From Prosapia bicincta (Eukaryota; Arthropoda; Insecta; Hemiptera; Cercopidae): 64,000 bases of DNA. Below the pieces are notes generated by a model that was given only the letters and a program-made list of their open reading frames with translations, ran no database searches and was not told the DNA's origin. Position numbers and translations under genes: made by a program. Where the stretch lies: NCBI GenBank assembly GCA_036971475.1, contig JBAIZL010000008.1, positions 26,969,982 to 27,033,981 on the forward strand. The letters are read 5' to 3'. Shown in pieces: positions 37,968 through 50,396 of this stretch; position 1 is the stretch's first letter, and each line of letters begins with the position of its first letter.

Positions 37968-40529
37968 AATAAATAAAAAGTTGAAGACTGAAAAGTACCA
38001 AAGGCGAAACATTTTATGAAAATAATAACTATCCTAATGAATTTTACTTCAATATGAAGATGACTCTTCCATCATAAAAGAAGATAATCTGTCAACTTTC
38101 AACACATTTTGGGAAACAACAGAAACCACCTGAAGAGCATAGAACTTTAATGTCATTATTAAAGATAAGAGAAGGCTTCTCTAATATATATAGTGTCCAA
38201 AAACCAACATAAAGACAAGGGGACAATGGAAATTATTAAAGGCTGAATGAAGAAAGCATAAAAAATGATACATTTACAGCATGTAAAAAAAAGGGTTTAC
38301 ACAGATTCCTAAAAAACGGGGTTGGATAGATAAGGAAATAAATATTCTCAGAGAGATAAATTATTATTTTAAAAAAATATTTTAACAAACCCACTACATT
38401 ATAGCACAAAATTTAATTCACATTTCTAGCTTCGCATTAATTATATTATTAAAAATATTAATATTATATTATTAAGAATATTAATATTATATTATTAAGA
38501 ATATTAATAATAATTGGATTCAATGCATTTTCATCTACATGTAAACCTAAACAAGAACATAAGTAGATAGGAGCTTCCTGAAACATGACAAATGTAATTA
38601 CCATGGTGTAATGTTCAGATAAATCTAATAATATAAAATATTTAGATCACAACAAAATTTATAAAGATAATGCTATCAAACCCTAAAGAAAAGTCCATAT
38701 GAAGAATCAATCAGGACAGGAAGACATCAAAACTCAGGGTGTAAAAGCTGAGAAATAAACAAGGGAGCTGATAGTCACGAGAGGAAATAAATTAAATGTC
38801 ATATGAATCAAAGAGACGTAAAACTGTAGCAATCAGAAAATATTCAACTGGAAATAGATTTTTTACAAACACACAGCAAACAAGATACACACACTTCAAA
38901 ACACTAAAAATACAGTTTTATTAAAGCTAAACCAAAGCAACTATTTTTTTGTTTGTAACTTTGACTATCATAACTTTAAGTGCATTAATTTGTGATATTT
39001 AATTGTAATCAATTATCATTAAAAAATAATAATTTCATAAAATAGATTAGTATAGAAAACACTGGTTCAATTAATTCTCAATAGAATTCTAAATTCATTT
39101 GGATTTAATTCTTATTTTTAAATGAATAAGGGAAATAATAAACTATTTATTATAAAATGTGACAAGACACGTGTGTAATAAAATTATACAATAGAAGATG
39201 GATATTAGTAAGTATGTCATCACTTATTACATCTACTTAATTCCTTGTATGTATATATTAGAAAATGGTGAAATGTATGAGACTAAAATGTAATTAAAGG
39301 TAACTATTAAGAGTACACTATTTAGTAATAAAAAGTATTTATAATAGAAATATATATTAGTAAAATGCCAAAATTAATAATAAAATGAAATGTTAGTAGA
39401 CATAGTATTATAAACGAATGTAGATATACATTTTCATAGATCAAGTGTTGAAAATCATTATGAAAATTTTAGAAATAAAGATGATTACGATAACAGAAAA
39501 ACCAAGGCAAAAAGACATTATTGAAATTTTATTGTTTCTTGATGTTGCGTTTGTTTTATAAAGTAAGTGATAAATAATTTGTTTTAAGGAAAGTGTTATT
39601 TTTTTGAAAAGTGTTGTAAAGCGATTTAATTTTGTGTTGTAATGCAGATGATCTGAAGATCATAAAAATGTTGGAATTTTGTTAGATAAAACATAAGGAA
39701 TTTTTAAAAAACAGCTCAACTATTTCAACAAATTTATTATAATAAAAATTTTGTGAAAATACAAAGCACTAAAAATATCAAAATAAAAAATTTAATAAAT
39801 ATAATTTACTAGAACTGAGAATTTTGCATTAACATTCCTTTAGAATTTGGATAATAGAAATTGTCAAACCAGTGAGACATCAAATCAAGAGAACTTCCAA
39901 CATAAGCATAAGATAATTCCATTCACTTTCCTTATGACAAACATTTTTTTTTTAAAGTACCAATAATTTTTAGGATTTACAATACAGGCACGCCAGTTGA
40001 TAAATATGTCCGAGTGTAGAGAAAAGTAGTTATATCTATGTAGGATATAAGTCATATCTATAGGGATGTATAAGAGAATATTAAATACTAGTGGCACCAT
40101 TAAATATATAAAAATTGAAGCACTAGGCAAAATAGGCAGTCTTTGATTTAGTTACTTTATAATAATGTAATACAAGGAGACTCTTGAATGAGTGACGGAA
40201 TTCAAATAATCAGTTAATCAACTTTAAAAAAACCAAATGCTAGACTTTTGTTTCATGCTTACTTTTGTCTCTACCTTTTAACATTAACTTTTCTAAATAT
40301 TACATAGCCTAATACAAAGTACTACTTTTGTTTCAAAATATTTTTTATTTCCATCAAATATTGCTTCACAAATTGGTTTTATTATATTTTTGCTTTTTAT
40401 ATTATTTATTTTGATAAGGGATTCCTATGTTTAAACAATAATAGGTACATAAACATATTTGAAACCAATGCAATTTATAAACATTATCTTTAACTTCTGT
40501 AGCTAAACACATTAAAAAAATAACATTAC
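37968..40529. other. DENND1-like intron, AT-rich, short tandem repeat
   Basis: Nothing coding recognised. About 38,440-38,515 holds three imperfect copies of an ATTAATATTATATTATTAAGA-type unit. About 39,647-39,685 reads CAGATGATC-TGAA-GATCATAAAA, a possible worn hammerhead-like hairpin related to the one at 37.9 kb. Confidence 0.4.
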
Positions 40530-40742
40530 CCTTAAATTAGATTTGGTGCTGGTCTTAGGAGGAGGTAGATGAATATTTTTATCAGGTGTCTGAATTAAGC
40601 AGATATTATCCTCAGTGTCTTTTCCCTCAACAGCACCTAACACAAATGGCGAACTTCCAAAAAGATCTGAAGAGCTAGCTTGATTGTGATTCATCGACAA
40701 TCCAGAAGAACTGAAGTTCTCCAAACTCCGTACAGGTTTCAG
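40530..40742 (-). CDS. DENND1: DENND1-like (connecdenn) protein, internal coding exon
   Basis: 213 nt, 71 codons, phase 0 at both ends. Acceptor GATTACTGTAG; donor AAGG followed by GTAATG. It encodes LKPVRSLENFSSSGLSMN, then SSSDLFGSSPFVLGAVEG and a proline/lysine-rich end. DLFG and SSPF fit short AP-2/EH-type endocytic motifs and the low-complexity Ser-rich composition fits a disordered tail. It joins in frame to 50,397-50,559 upstream and 33,002-33,385 downstream. Residue pattern alone would not identify the gene; the chain of phases does. Confidence 0.8.
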
Positions 40743-42190
40743 CTACAGTAATCAATTACAAATAGTCATTCATATAACACATTAGATTATTTTTAGTATT
40801 AAAATTTCAATTAATAATATTTTAGATAGCCTTCTATAACTTAAAATCATATATTTTGAGAGAATTCTAAGTTTTTGTGACAATAAATATTCTTCCCTTA
40901 ATATTTTAAATTTTTGGGATAATACAGAGGGATGTGGTTAATTCAAACCTAGATAATTCAAAAGTTTGGATAATTCAAATAAAACACTTTCCTGCCTCAA
41001 AAATTGTATTGCAATCCCCTATAAAAAAGATTTGTTAATTTCTATTTTTTATTTGGATAATTCAAATTCTGCCTAGAGAAAAAAATAAGAATTTTTGTTA
41101 GGTTAGTACACCCATAGTATACTGTAGAACAGTACACTCTATAGTAAAGGAAAATACTCAAGTGTGTGCATCTGTTTTATAATCTACCTAAATTGAATTT
41201 GATGTTACATTGAATTTGTATGGACATAAAATATGTGATAATCAGGACTATTCAGGGGGAAAATAGGGATAAGTAGTTCAATTTAGTTAGCAGTATTGGA
41301 AATTATTTCAAATATTGTACTACTGAAATATAGTTTTCAAGAGTATAAGATAGAAACATTAGATAAATGAGGGATTTACAAAGTTAATTGTAATGATTAT
41401 GAAAAAAAAGTATATTAAACAGACTAGAAAAAACATTTCAACAAGATTTAAAGAGTATATAAGGGATATATCAAAGATTAGGCAAATCTTAAGACTAGTC
41501 ATAATTTAGTTGCTAATAAACTCAAATTAATTAAGAATGTTGGGATCAATAAATTGTTGAATAGTTTTGAAATTTTATACATATGATCCTGAGATTTTAT
41601 TAAATTTTGATAGACCATGTCCGAAATTTAATTTTGTATTTGCTTTTAAATTAAAATTATGATTTATATTTTTAGAAAACTTTGAGTAGGTTACTATTTT
41701 TATTATTTTTTTTAATAGGATATAGTGTATAAGTATAAGTTTTAATTTTATTTATATGTTGAGATGTAACTCTCGCTTTCATCCAAGAAGAGAGACACTC
41801 CACATACTTTAAGAGGAGTGTCCAATGTGTTACAAGTGGTGGTAAGTAGTTTGATAGACTATAAGTACAATTAGTCGGCCTTGGTTGTTATGCCACTGAG
41901 AATGGTTACAAAATGTACATAAGGTTAAAATTAAAATAATTAAGGTTAGAGGTTTTTGAGTATTATTTAACAACCTACATTTCTTCGCCTATCAATTGTT
42001 TGTTAATATTATGTTTGTGTATTTTTATATTTTCTACTACATACATTTTTAGACCCTTGTTTGTATATTCTATCATTTTATACCTATATATGTAGTTAAA
42101 TTAGATTTACAAAATATAGGGCTCTTTGAAAGTATTTAAATGTTCCTTATATCAATATTTAAGTTTCATTTTAGTTTGTCCTACATAACA
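40743..42190. other. DENND1-like intron, possible pogo-type end
   Basis: AT-rich. At 40,921-41,060 the phrases GGTTAATTCAAACC, GGATAATTCAAA (twice) recall a worn pogo/Tigger terminus (normally ...TTATCCGAA), but no partner end or transposase was found nearby. Nothing else recognised. Confidence 0.35.
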
Positions 42191-42224
42191 TTTACTGCAG
42201 TTTTGAGGATGTTGTACACGCGGT

Positions 42225-43500
42225 TTATGTTCCCAAAACTTACTGCGAATGGTGAAACCACGAATACTGAAACCAACGATGTAAGGAAAGGAAAGAGTTA
42301 CATTCCACAATAAAAATGTTAACATTATTACACCTATACTGTATACTTATAATACAGTGTGGTATGTTTACATACTACACAATTACATACATATTTTTAT
42401 TGTTTTACGTTTGTACCAAGTTTCCCTTTAATTTGAACACCTAAAGATTCTATAAAATATACATGCTTACACAGAGACACACATATTCTTTACTGTTAAA
42501 CACTACCCACTAAATTTTTAAACATCTAATTTTAGACAAATAATCTTTACACGGTTAATTTGATTTTTAACAACTTGTTGTTTTACTTTGTGCGAGATTT
42601 TGTTCTAGTACATTACACACTTCTTTATATGGCAATAGTGCCTCTTCCAGCTCTCGATTCAATTTAAATACCCATAATAAAAAGGGCTCAATTTCAGCAA
42701 CAGCTACCACAAACTGTTTCCCTAAACATAAATTTCCCTGCTCTTCTTCCGTCAAATCTTGGTTCCCTCATTTCAAAAGATTATTGACATCTTCACTGTT
42801 AATTCCATGTGCTCGAGACTATATCACTTCATTAGCATTACAGAACAGCAGAACAGTCAAACGATCCTTCTCTGCCTTGAACCAAAAGCAGTTTCTCCTC
42901 CTTAGATAAGACAGTTTGTGAAGGCATTGTTTTCTAAACAGTTCTCCCTCATCCAAATTAAAAACTTGTTTCACTGTGTAGCTCTTCTCTGAAATAGGAT
43001 TTTTAAAATAAGTTGGAAATGAATTGGCAGGGGCTTTGTGGTCTACTGATGCTGATTCACCAGCAATATTCACATTGAGAAGAGAAAACCGTCGTTTGAA
43101 CTAGTCAAACCAGCCTTTATTTGCTGAAAATGACTGACTATCAGTACGTTCAACACCATCTTGTACAAAATGTTATACAAACTCCTCTCTTTTTCACAAA
43201 TAAAAATTGAACTCAGAGGCATCCTTTTTTTGATTGATTTTCTATCCACAAACTCAAAGCATTTTCCATTTTTTCGATGTTTATATCGCAAAACACATAT
43301 AGGTAACTTTTGCTGATTGACAAGTCCCTTCTCTGACACTCCTACTTGTAGTTTTTTTCATTTATCTTTATGTAAAGCACTGTTGACTTGTTAATGCTAA
43401 AATACCTTGAGACTGATGCCATGCTTTCACCCCATTCCAGTTTATCTAAACGGTCAATTTCTTTAATCAACGGCATACAATTCTTTTACCTTTCCTTGTC
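42225..43500 (-). mobile_element. Tigger-type transposon remnant with degenerate transposase (copy C)
   Basis: Minus-strand pieces in shifting frames follow Tigger transposase order: LEWGESMASVSRYFSINKST (helix-turn-helix), MENALSLWIENQSKK and KRMPLSSIF (CENP-B-type), NIAGESASVDHKAPANSFPT, SEKSYTVKQVFNLDEGELF (first catalytic Asp; a G replaces the usual T), then WFKAEKDRLTVLLFCNA. After an apparent deletion of the central catalytic part comes a C-terminal TEEEQGNLCLG. GCGAATGGTGAAACCACGAA with a following GAATACTGAAACC at about 42,240-42,275 resembles the Tigger terminal region. The right terminus was not found. Many stops; dead. Confidence 0.7.
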
Positions 43501-44345
43501 CTTATCAAAGTTTATGACCTTATGGCTTGGATAAACAATTTAAGGGAAAAGAAAAGGCTAAACAAAACAAATTCACTAAACAATTCCAAAAGTAGACATG
43601 ACGTTTCCAAAAGTAGCAGACATAACAAGCAAATGTGATACCTCTTTGGTAACTGACGGTAAACAATTTCTGTCAGGTAACTGTCAGGTTTAATTTCATA
43701 ACCTGTAAAAATAAATTGAGATCACATCTAATATTTTAATGATGTAGTAGATTCCGGATATTCAGACTACTTCAGTGCCTGTATAATTTGGTCTGATTCT
43801 ACTAATAGCTAATAATAGCTGATCCTACTAATTTAATTTAAAAAATAAAGAGTAATGTTCTTCATTAATCTCGATTTTTGTCAATTTCACGCATATTACT
43901 CAGAAATACATTCTCAACATGACAATGCTAATTGAAAGCAGCAAAATTAGAAGAGTGCTGAGATTTGTGGCCACAAAGTAACAAGCTACTGTATGCATAG
44001 TATCTCGATAATACTGCATTCATGGGATGTTTTTACAAACAGTCACTCAAGTGTAACAGTATGAAGCTTATTGAATGTTTATGAGTTGTCAATTTTGAGT
44101 GATATTAGAGCTTGGCAACTAACAGCTGCGGTTTCACTACAGTATCAATTTTTTTCCAGCATATTAAAACATTTCACAAATTTATTTATCACCTAAGTTT
44201 ATCACCTAACACAATAAATTTGACGTTGACATGACTATACAATGATGTTACAATGGGAAATATAGAAGTTATAGAGTGACTTCAATATAAAAAAGCCACA
44301 CTGGGATGTGAGCCACATTATATGCGAATTTCCTTCATATGTACG
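43501..44345. other. DENND1-like intron, nothing recognised
   Basis: Flank of the Tigger C remnant; its missing terminus may lie near 43,740-43,790, but I could not define it. Confidence 0.35.
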
Positions 44346-44444
44346 TCCTTAGAGCTTGTACGAGATTTTTAAGTTCTCTCTTTCTAATTGATAGAGGCTA
44401 CAGTGTGTTCGAAATATATCATTATTTTAATAATTATGTACATT
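44346..44444 (+). mobile_element. PLE terminal fragment, relative of the 23.0-23.6 kb element
   Basis: ATTGATAGAGGCTACAGTG followed by TGTTCGAAATATATCATTA aligns with GATTGACAAAGACCACTGTG then TGGTTGAAATATATCATTG at 23.47 kb, including the spacing to TTATGT. It keeps TGATAGA and CGAAA, hammerhead-like boxes, with a weaker stem between. It abuts the first unit of a minisatellite. Confidence 0.5.
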
Positions 44445-45165
44445 TGGGATCTACAAACATACTGGGATCTATAAACCCAAGACCAAATAACTACTCCAAC
44501 CCAAGTTTCACCAACACTAGTGCTGGGATCTACAAACATACTGGGATCTATAAACCCAAGACCAAATAACTACTCCAACCCGTTTCACCAACACTAGTGC
44601 TGGGATCTACAAACATACTGGGATCTATAAACCCAAGACCAAATAACTACTCCAACCCAAGTTTCACCAACACTAGTGCTGGGATCTACAAACATACTGT
44701 TATCTATAAACCCAAGACCAAATAACTACTCCAACCCAAGTTTCACCAACACTAGTGCTGGGATCTACAAACATACTGGGATCTATAAACCCAAGACCAA
44801 ATAACTACTCCAACCCAAGTTTCACCAACACTAGTGCTGGGATCTACAAACATACTGGGATCTATAAACCCAAGACCAAATAACTACTCCAACCCAAGTT
44901 TCACCAACACTAGTGCTGGGATCTACAAACATACTGTTATCTATAAACCCAAGACCAAATAACTACTCCAACCCAAGTTTCACCAACACTAGTGCTGGGA
45001 TCTACAAACATACTGGGATCTATAAACCCAAGACCAAATAACTACTCTAACCCAAGTTTCACCAACACTAGTGCTGGGATCTACAAACAACTGGGATCTA
45101 TAACTACTCGCAATCAGCATCACTCTCACTCCTCCGTCCAATGACCAGTTTCACCAACACTAGTG
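44445..45165. repeat. 79-bp minisatellite, about nine units, with a three-unit pattern
   Basis: Units begin (TGGGATCTAC) at 44,445, 44,524, 44,601, 44,680, 44,759, 44,838, 44,917, 44,996 and 45,075. Each contains TGGGATCTACAAACATACTG, CCCAAGACCAAATAACTACT and TTTCACCAACACTAGTG. Within the unit GGGATCTA occurs twice, so it arose from a shorter duplication. The second GGGATCTA is TTATCTA in units 4 and 7 only. The second unit has a small deletion, and the last decays into unique sequence. Not coding. Confidence 0.95.
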
Positions 45166-46169
45166 CAGAATGTAGGAATAAGTCCATGTCTATCACTGAC
45201 CTATCATGACAGATCTAACTTCAAAAATAATGTACAAAATGATGTGAATACTAAAAAAAATATAAAATCATGATTAATTAATAATGATTAAAACTAAAGT
45301 AACTGTAATTAATCACATCATTAATAACAATAAATGTTAAACCTAATTATAGTCGCTCCTTTTTGTGACCAATATACACATTATCACTCGTTTTACGAGT
45401 AATAGTATATATTTCAGACCTATCTAACATCATAAGTTTATCCTTCGATGTAAGTTTGAACTGTGTACAGTTTGAATTTTGCGTGCACTGATATACTTAC
45501 TGGCTCTCTTTCAAGCAAAATAAGTTGCCATTGCATCTAAAATGATTCAAATCTGCACAATTAGTTAGTGAAGAAAAACAGTATACGTGAATATCCATGA
45601 CCAGCATTCTGCTAATAATCCAGAATATGAAAATTATGATTTTGTGAAAGAACATGCTTCTATGTGGGCCGTAATGTTTGTTTAGGAATGCTTTACACAT
45701 TTCAAACTAGGAAGATTATCAAGTGACAAATACAAGACCATAACGATTACTTCATCAACTAATCGAAATGTTTACAGAAATTTTGTTCAACATGTATCGT
45801 GTCATGAAATTTTTAAAGAAAAATTTAGAAGCTTTATGCCTTAGCGAGAATGGTGCCATGACTGCTTAAAGCAAGCAGATAGAAGATTGCTACCTCTGGT
45901 AGTTGTTTTGTAAATTACCTCTGAGAATGATTGCTATGCAATTAAAATTACATAACGTATTACATAAATGAAAAAATTATTTGTAGTATAGATGTTTTAT
46001 TCATTTAAAACATTACGCTACAGTTAATAAATACAGTTATGGTGATTAACATTTTAAAAATAGATCCTGATTTCAGAAAAGGTTTTATCCCTTTAAAGTA
46101 AATAAAAGTTTGTCTTTTATTTATACTTTCTCAAAATATAGCAGAACGCTGACTGAGTGTTTACTAAAG
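45166..46169. other. DENND1-like intron, nothing recognised
   Basis: AT-rich intronic sequence between the minisatellite and the direct-repeat segment. No supported gene. Confidence 0.4.
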
Positions 46170-46589
46170 TGACTCTGCTTGCTAATGGATCAAATTCTGC
46201 AATATGGTAAGCATGATGCACAAATTCAAAATATATACAGTTTGGACACAATTTCGAAAATTCAATATTTTTAACAGGTGTGTGTTGCGACGGGGAGAAT
46301 ACTGATTAGCAAATACCGTCGCAATAATATTAAAATTTCATAATGTTAAAATGCGAAAGCAAAGCCATTAGAAGGGATAAGGGGTTTTGTATATTTTAAA
46401 AAACAAGTAAATTACATGGAAATGAGAGAAAACCTCAAAATACTCCTACAATCACCATCGACATTCGAGAAGATGCAGCTTGTCAAGAGGGAAAGGAGTT
46501 GCCCTTTACCAAAATTCGCGAAAACGCCGGATAGAAGAGTTAAACCAAAATTAAAGAAACAGACAATATTTTGATCATTTTTGAGTGAG

Positions 46590-46880
46590 CTTGCTTTGTG
46601 TGAGAAACCGGAAGCCCAGCGGGGGAAGAAGTCGCATGATGTCGTGACGTAGATTTTAGAAGCCACCCCATTGGTTGACAAAACATGGTACGATACGTCT
46701 CGTGGGAACGAGAAAGCCCAGCGGGGGTTAAAAGAAACAGCGTTATTCGGGATTTCAAAGAGGGAGGACGTCGGTTCGGTCGCTCCAGGTCACAAGCCTT
46801 TGTTTCAATTTGTGATCTGTAAATGACGACGACGAAAATGACGTGCTAAGCGCGAGACTGGTCATCGCTAAAATGTAGTC
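46590..46880 (+). promoter_or_regulatory. CpG-rich promoter-like block
   Basis: Unusually CpG-rich for this window. It holds CGTGACGTAG (a CRE-like core), CCACCCCATTGGTTG (CACCC next to a reversed CCAAT box), a second TGACGTGC, and two copies of AAGCCCAGCGGGGG about 100 bp apart (46,612 and 46,714). No clear TATA box. A promoter role, for an element or an antisense transcript in the host intron, is inferred from these motifs only. Confidence 0.35.
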
Positions 46881-47328
46881 GCGTGTGGTTTGAAACCCTT
46901 TTGGAGGAGGTAACTTTTCCAAAAGTGGTCTCCAAAGTTTAACATCTATGTGGCGGCGTTCTTAAGAAATTTGTGTGTGTTAGAGGTGAACAATATTATT
47001 AGAGTCAGTAAGGTAATTTATAAAGAACAGTGCTTCAAAATTTATATACAACAGTGAACCGTGAAGAAATCCAAATTTAATTAAATGTCAATTTTTAAAT
47101 CAACCTTTTATATATGAACAGTGAAAAATAAATAATAAAATAAATAATTAAATAAATAATTGAACAATAAGAACTTAAGAACTGAAAGAGGGAGAGCAAA
47201 ATTTTATAGATTTCAAAATCGGCATATAAAATTCTACTACGTCAACGCAGAAGGGACGTACTGGAAGGGTAGACAAAGGAATTCGCAGCAGGGATCGGTC
47301 AAGATCGGTGACACTCGCATACCAAGAT

Positions 47329-47414
47329 GGCCACTCCAGAAACAAACGATCTCGAGGGAGATGAAAGAAAAATCTGCCAGGATTTAGGAGTGACCCTGCG
47401 ATTAAGGTCAGGTT
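47329..47414 (+). CDS. Short ORF with strong start context, unknown
   Basis: AAGATGGCC is a strong start context. It opens MATPETNDLEGDERKICQDL followed by GVTLRLRSG and a stop; a GT at 47,413 could be a weak donor in place of the stop. It follows the CpG-rich block by about 450 bp in the same orientation. It could be the N-terminus of a lost element ORF: the gypsy Gag at 52.6 kb also starts MATP, but the rest differs. Too short for a confident call. Confidence 0.25.
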
Positions 47415-47929
47415 AATTTCTCTCGTTTTCATTTAATTAAAAATTCTATATAGAACAATTATTGGGGAAGGTTGACATTTTAAATAATTCAATTTCAAAT
47501 AAAATTTCTTTTGTAGTTAAAGAATTTCAAATAATGTCTTTGTTTAATTCATGAACTAGGGGGATAGTGGTTAATGGGGGAAAGTTCCCACCACAAAATG
47601 GAGGAATCCTCCAAACTAGTTTATAAATATGAAATAGAATTAAATTGTTAGTAAATTGGAAATTTTTTTTAATAGAGAAAGTTATTTGTTTTGGAAAGAA
47701 ATTAATTAAGTAAATGTTAGAAATTAAAGGTTTTTTAAATATAAAAAAAATTAGCGATAAATGAATAAAATGTAAACAGGTGTTAAGAAATTTTTTTATG
47801 AGTTTTGTGCAAAAGAAGTCAAATAAGACAAAGGATTCAAGAGAAAAAGGTTTCTTTTTTTTGTATTTTAGACCAACGTTAAATATGTAAAATTATTTAA
47901 TGATAATCAAGTAAAATTATTAAATGAGA

Positions 47930-48060
47930 GAGGGTTAAAATTAATGAATGAGAGTTAACTAAAATTAATTAATAATAAGCAATTAAAATTAATTAATGAG
48001 AAAGGGTTAAAATTAATTAATGGGAATAAATTAAAATTAACTAATGAAAAATTAATTAAC
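47930..48060. repeat. Degenerate AATTAATTAATG-type repeats
   Basis: GGGTTAAAATTAAT and AAAATTAATTAATGA variants recur four or five times. Low-complexity. Confidence 0.6.
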
Positions 48061-48370
48061 ATCTATAAATCAGATTTAATTAAAATATAAAGGGGTTAAG
48101 GATTTACAAAATTATTGGAATTAAAATAAAAGGGTTGTGAAATAGAAAACAGGGGACAAAACTAAAATGTGAAACAATTTCTTTGATATAAAGTAGACAA
48201 TAAAAATAAAAATTAAATATTCAGTAAAGATTATGTGGGTCTAGTAAATCAATTTTTAGGCTAAGAATTTAAAGTTAGGATATTATGTTTGTTTAATTAG
48301 TTATAGAAGTATAAAAAATTGTTGACTGGTATAACTCATGTGTGTTTTTTTTTTTTTTAATGATAATTGT

Positions 48371-48540
48371 TTTAAATGGGATAAGATTGTTTAGTGATAT
48401 AACTTATGTTTTTCGAAAAGTTTAATGGTGTTTTAAATGGGATAAGATTGTTTAGTGATATAACTTATGTTTTTCAAAAAGTTAAATGTTTTGTTAAATG
48501 GGATAAAATTGTGTATTGATATAACTTATGTTATTCAAAG
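48371..48540. repeat. 61-bp tandem repeat, three copies
   Basis: AAATGGGATAAGATTGTTTA and TGATATAACTTATGTTTTTC recur at 48,374, 48,435 and 48,496; the third copy is more diverged. Confidence 0.85.
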
Positions 48541-49299
48541 GATCAGTTTTTAAATTAAAAGGGTTAAAGTTATTTCTTAATGAAGTCAAGTTTTAAAAGT
48601 TCCATTGTCTAATTTTATGTACTAGAGTTTAAAATCAAACGTTCAAGATTTGCAAAATCACATAAAAGGATTGTTTATTTCAAAGGGTTTGAGAAAGGTA
48701 TTGTCAAAGATAAAGACAGTTTATTTTTAAATGAAACAAATTTGATTTTGAATATTGAAGGGTTAAATAAACATAATTAAATTACACTTTTCAGTTAATA
48801 TAACTAGAAATTATTTTTCTTATAACTTTTGGTGTTAACATAAATTCAGTAAGAAGTTTACTTAAACTTTGTATAGAAATAGAGTTTTGTATAGGGGTAA
48901 AAGAAAGGGTTAACTGAGTAAAGAGTTACCACTGATATTGTAATGTGTATATTTTAGAATAAAAAAGAAGAGATAAAGTTTTCTCTAATAAATGTTTCTC
49001 TAAACAGAAATGAATGGCTAATATTTTAAAGAGCTAGTTAAAATAAGAAAATTGCAAAATGTGATGTAATTTCAAATTTAAGGGTAAAATGAAAATGTAA
49101 TTTTTACTAACTTGCCAACAAAACAATAGTGTATTAATTTAAAGCAGATTTCTTACACACTCCTAAAACCAAAGGGTCATTCCGCCAAAAAGATGCCTTC
49201 AAAGAACTCATTCCCCGGGAAATACGTACCCAAAGGGTTAAATTTCAGCAAGTTAGGTTTTTTATAATTAAGTCCAATGACCTGTTCTCTGGCAAGTTT

Positions 49300-49480
49300 T
49301 GGCGGGTCATTGCACTGTATCCTAGTTTGGCTGGGATAGGCCCTGTCAGAATTCTGAGCTTGCGGTGGGGTGAAGGGTGGTGGCGGCCGCGCCGGTGGCG
49401 CGGTGCGCGCTCCGCTGCAGTGGGGGGGAGGGTCACTTAACTGGCTCTCCTCGTTATTGGACGAAACCCTCCAATATGGC
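49300..49480. other. GC-rich island
   Basis: Contains GGTGGCGGCCGCGCCGGTGG and a CGGTGCGCGCTCCGCTGC run in otherwise very AT-rich DNA. It is open on the minus strand for 104 codons (49,177-49,491), but this is proline-rich translation of GC-rich DNA with no family pattern. It ends at the right-hand direct repeat of the 46.2-49.6 kb segment. Confidence 0.5.
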
Positions 49481-49839
49481 AAGCATGGCACAAAAATTTA
49501 AACTGTATACAATTCAGACCCAATTTTAGAAATTTAGTCTTTAACAGACCTTGTGTATATGTGCGACTGCATGTGAATTCCACTGCTTTGTTATAAATTA
49601 TTAGACACCAACATAAGCAAGATTATTCTTTTGCCAATTTTTAAAAGCTTTCCTCAATATACATTATTAGCATTTTCAAATACAACTTCCCATATCAACT
49701 AATAGAACAAGACTGGCTCAATATTCAGTTATACAAAGAATAATTCATTCTAATTATATAGCTATATTTGTAACAGCTAACATGATTGGTTGTTGGCAAT
49801 AAAGTTTCTATAAAAATAACAGTTCTATTTTTTCAGATT

Positions 49840-49995
49840 GTGTACAAAGTGCATCATAAATACAACATACTTTAGTGTATTTCTTTTCATCTGTAATTGA
49901 AAACAGACTATATTATTAACAAGGTAAGCCTGTCTGTCTACTATCTAATGGAAAAAAAACACCCAGCTTTGAGCTTTACCAAAACTAACATTAAT
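49840..49995 (+). mobile_element. PLE 3'-type end fragment
   Basis: AACAAGGTAAGCCTGTCTGTC, then TTTACCAAAACTAACATTAA and a short TA run. It parallels the end at 23.57-23.64 kb (CCAAGGTAAGTCTGTCAGTC, TTTACCAACCAAAACTAACC). Upstream boundary unclear. Confidence 0.5.
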
Positions 49996-50396
49996 ATATA
50001 TAAGTGTATATATAAGGGGTTTAAATAAAACCTACAAAAAGAACTTCATTCTTATTAAAATTATTACCACATAAAAAATACTAAAAACAAATACTTTATC
50101 TAGAAAGAAATTGAAGATATGCTTTCAGAAATGTTTTCTGACAGAATAAATAAAATAGTGTTAAGGGTAATTATAGAATTTTATAGAAATCCTAAAGCCT
50201 TTTACAAAATGTTAAATCATATAAAGCATAATAGGAAAACAATTGCATTATAAAGATTTTCTACTACTAAGTAATAAAGCTAAGTTATTTTAGTTAAACC
50301 CAAATAAAATTTTACTTTTTTGCAATTATATGAACGAGAATAAGAATTTCTAAACATTTGCACTATTGCAACTATAAATAAAGAAAGCATACTAAC

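Larger units (their letters stand above)
46170..49560. mobile_element. 3.3-kb segment between imperfect direct repeats; possible non-autonomous LTR-type element
   Basis: A block of about 120 bp at 46,170-46,300 (CAATATGGTAAGCATGATGC, AATTTCGAAAATTCAATAT, AACAGGTGTGTG) recurs in worn form at 49,446-49,560 (CAATATGGCAAGCATGGCA, AATTTTAGAAATTTAGTC, AACAGACCTTGTG). Inside are a CpG-rich block near the left end, a short ORF with a strong start context, long AT-rich repeats, and a GC-rich block at the right. No transposase or polymerase was found. Options: an LTR retrotransposon that lost its genes, or a dispersed repeat present twice by chance. Confidence 0.4.

Noticed and set aside
44445..45165. 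Regular 79-bp repeats as a CRISPR-like array
   Set aside because: Units are contiguous without unique spacers, in a eukaryotic intron; it is a minisatellite.
46412..46758. Overlapping minus-strand open frames over the CpG-rich block
   Set aside because: Two frames overlap with no recognisable protein; openness reflects local base composition.
49177..49491. 104-codon proline-rich frame over the GC-rich island
   Set aside because: Proline and arginine content follows from GC-rich DNA; a second overlapping frame is also open, and no protein family pattern is visible.
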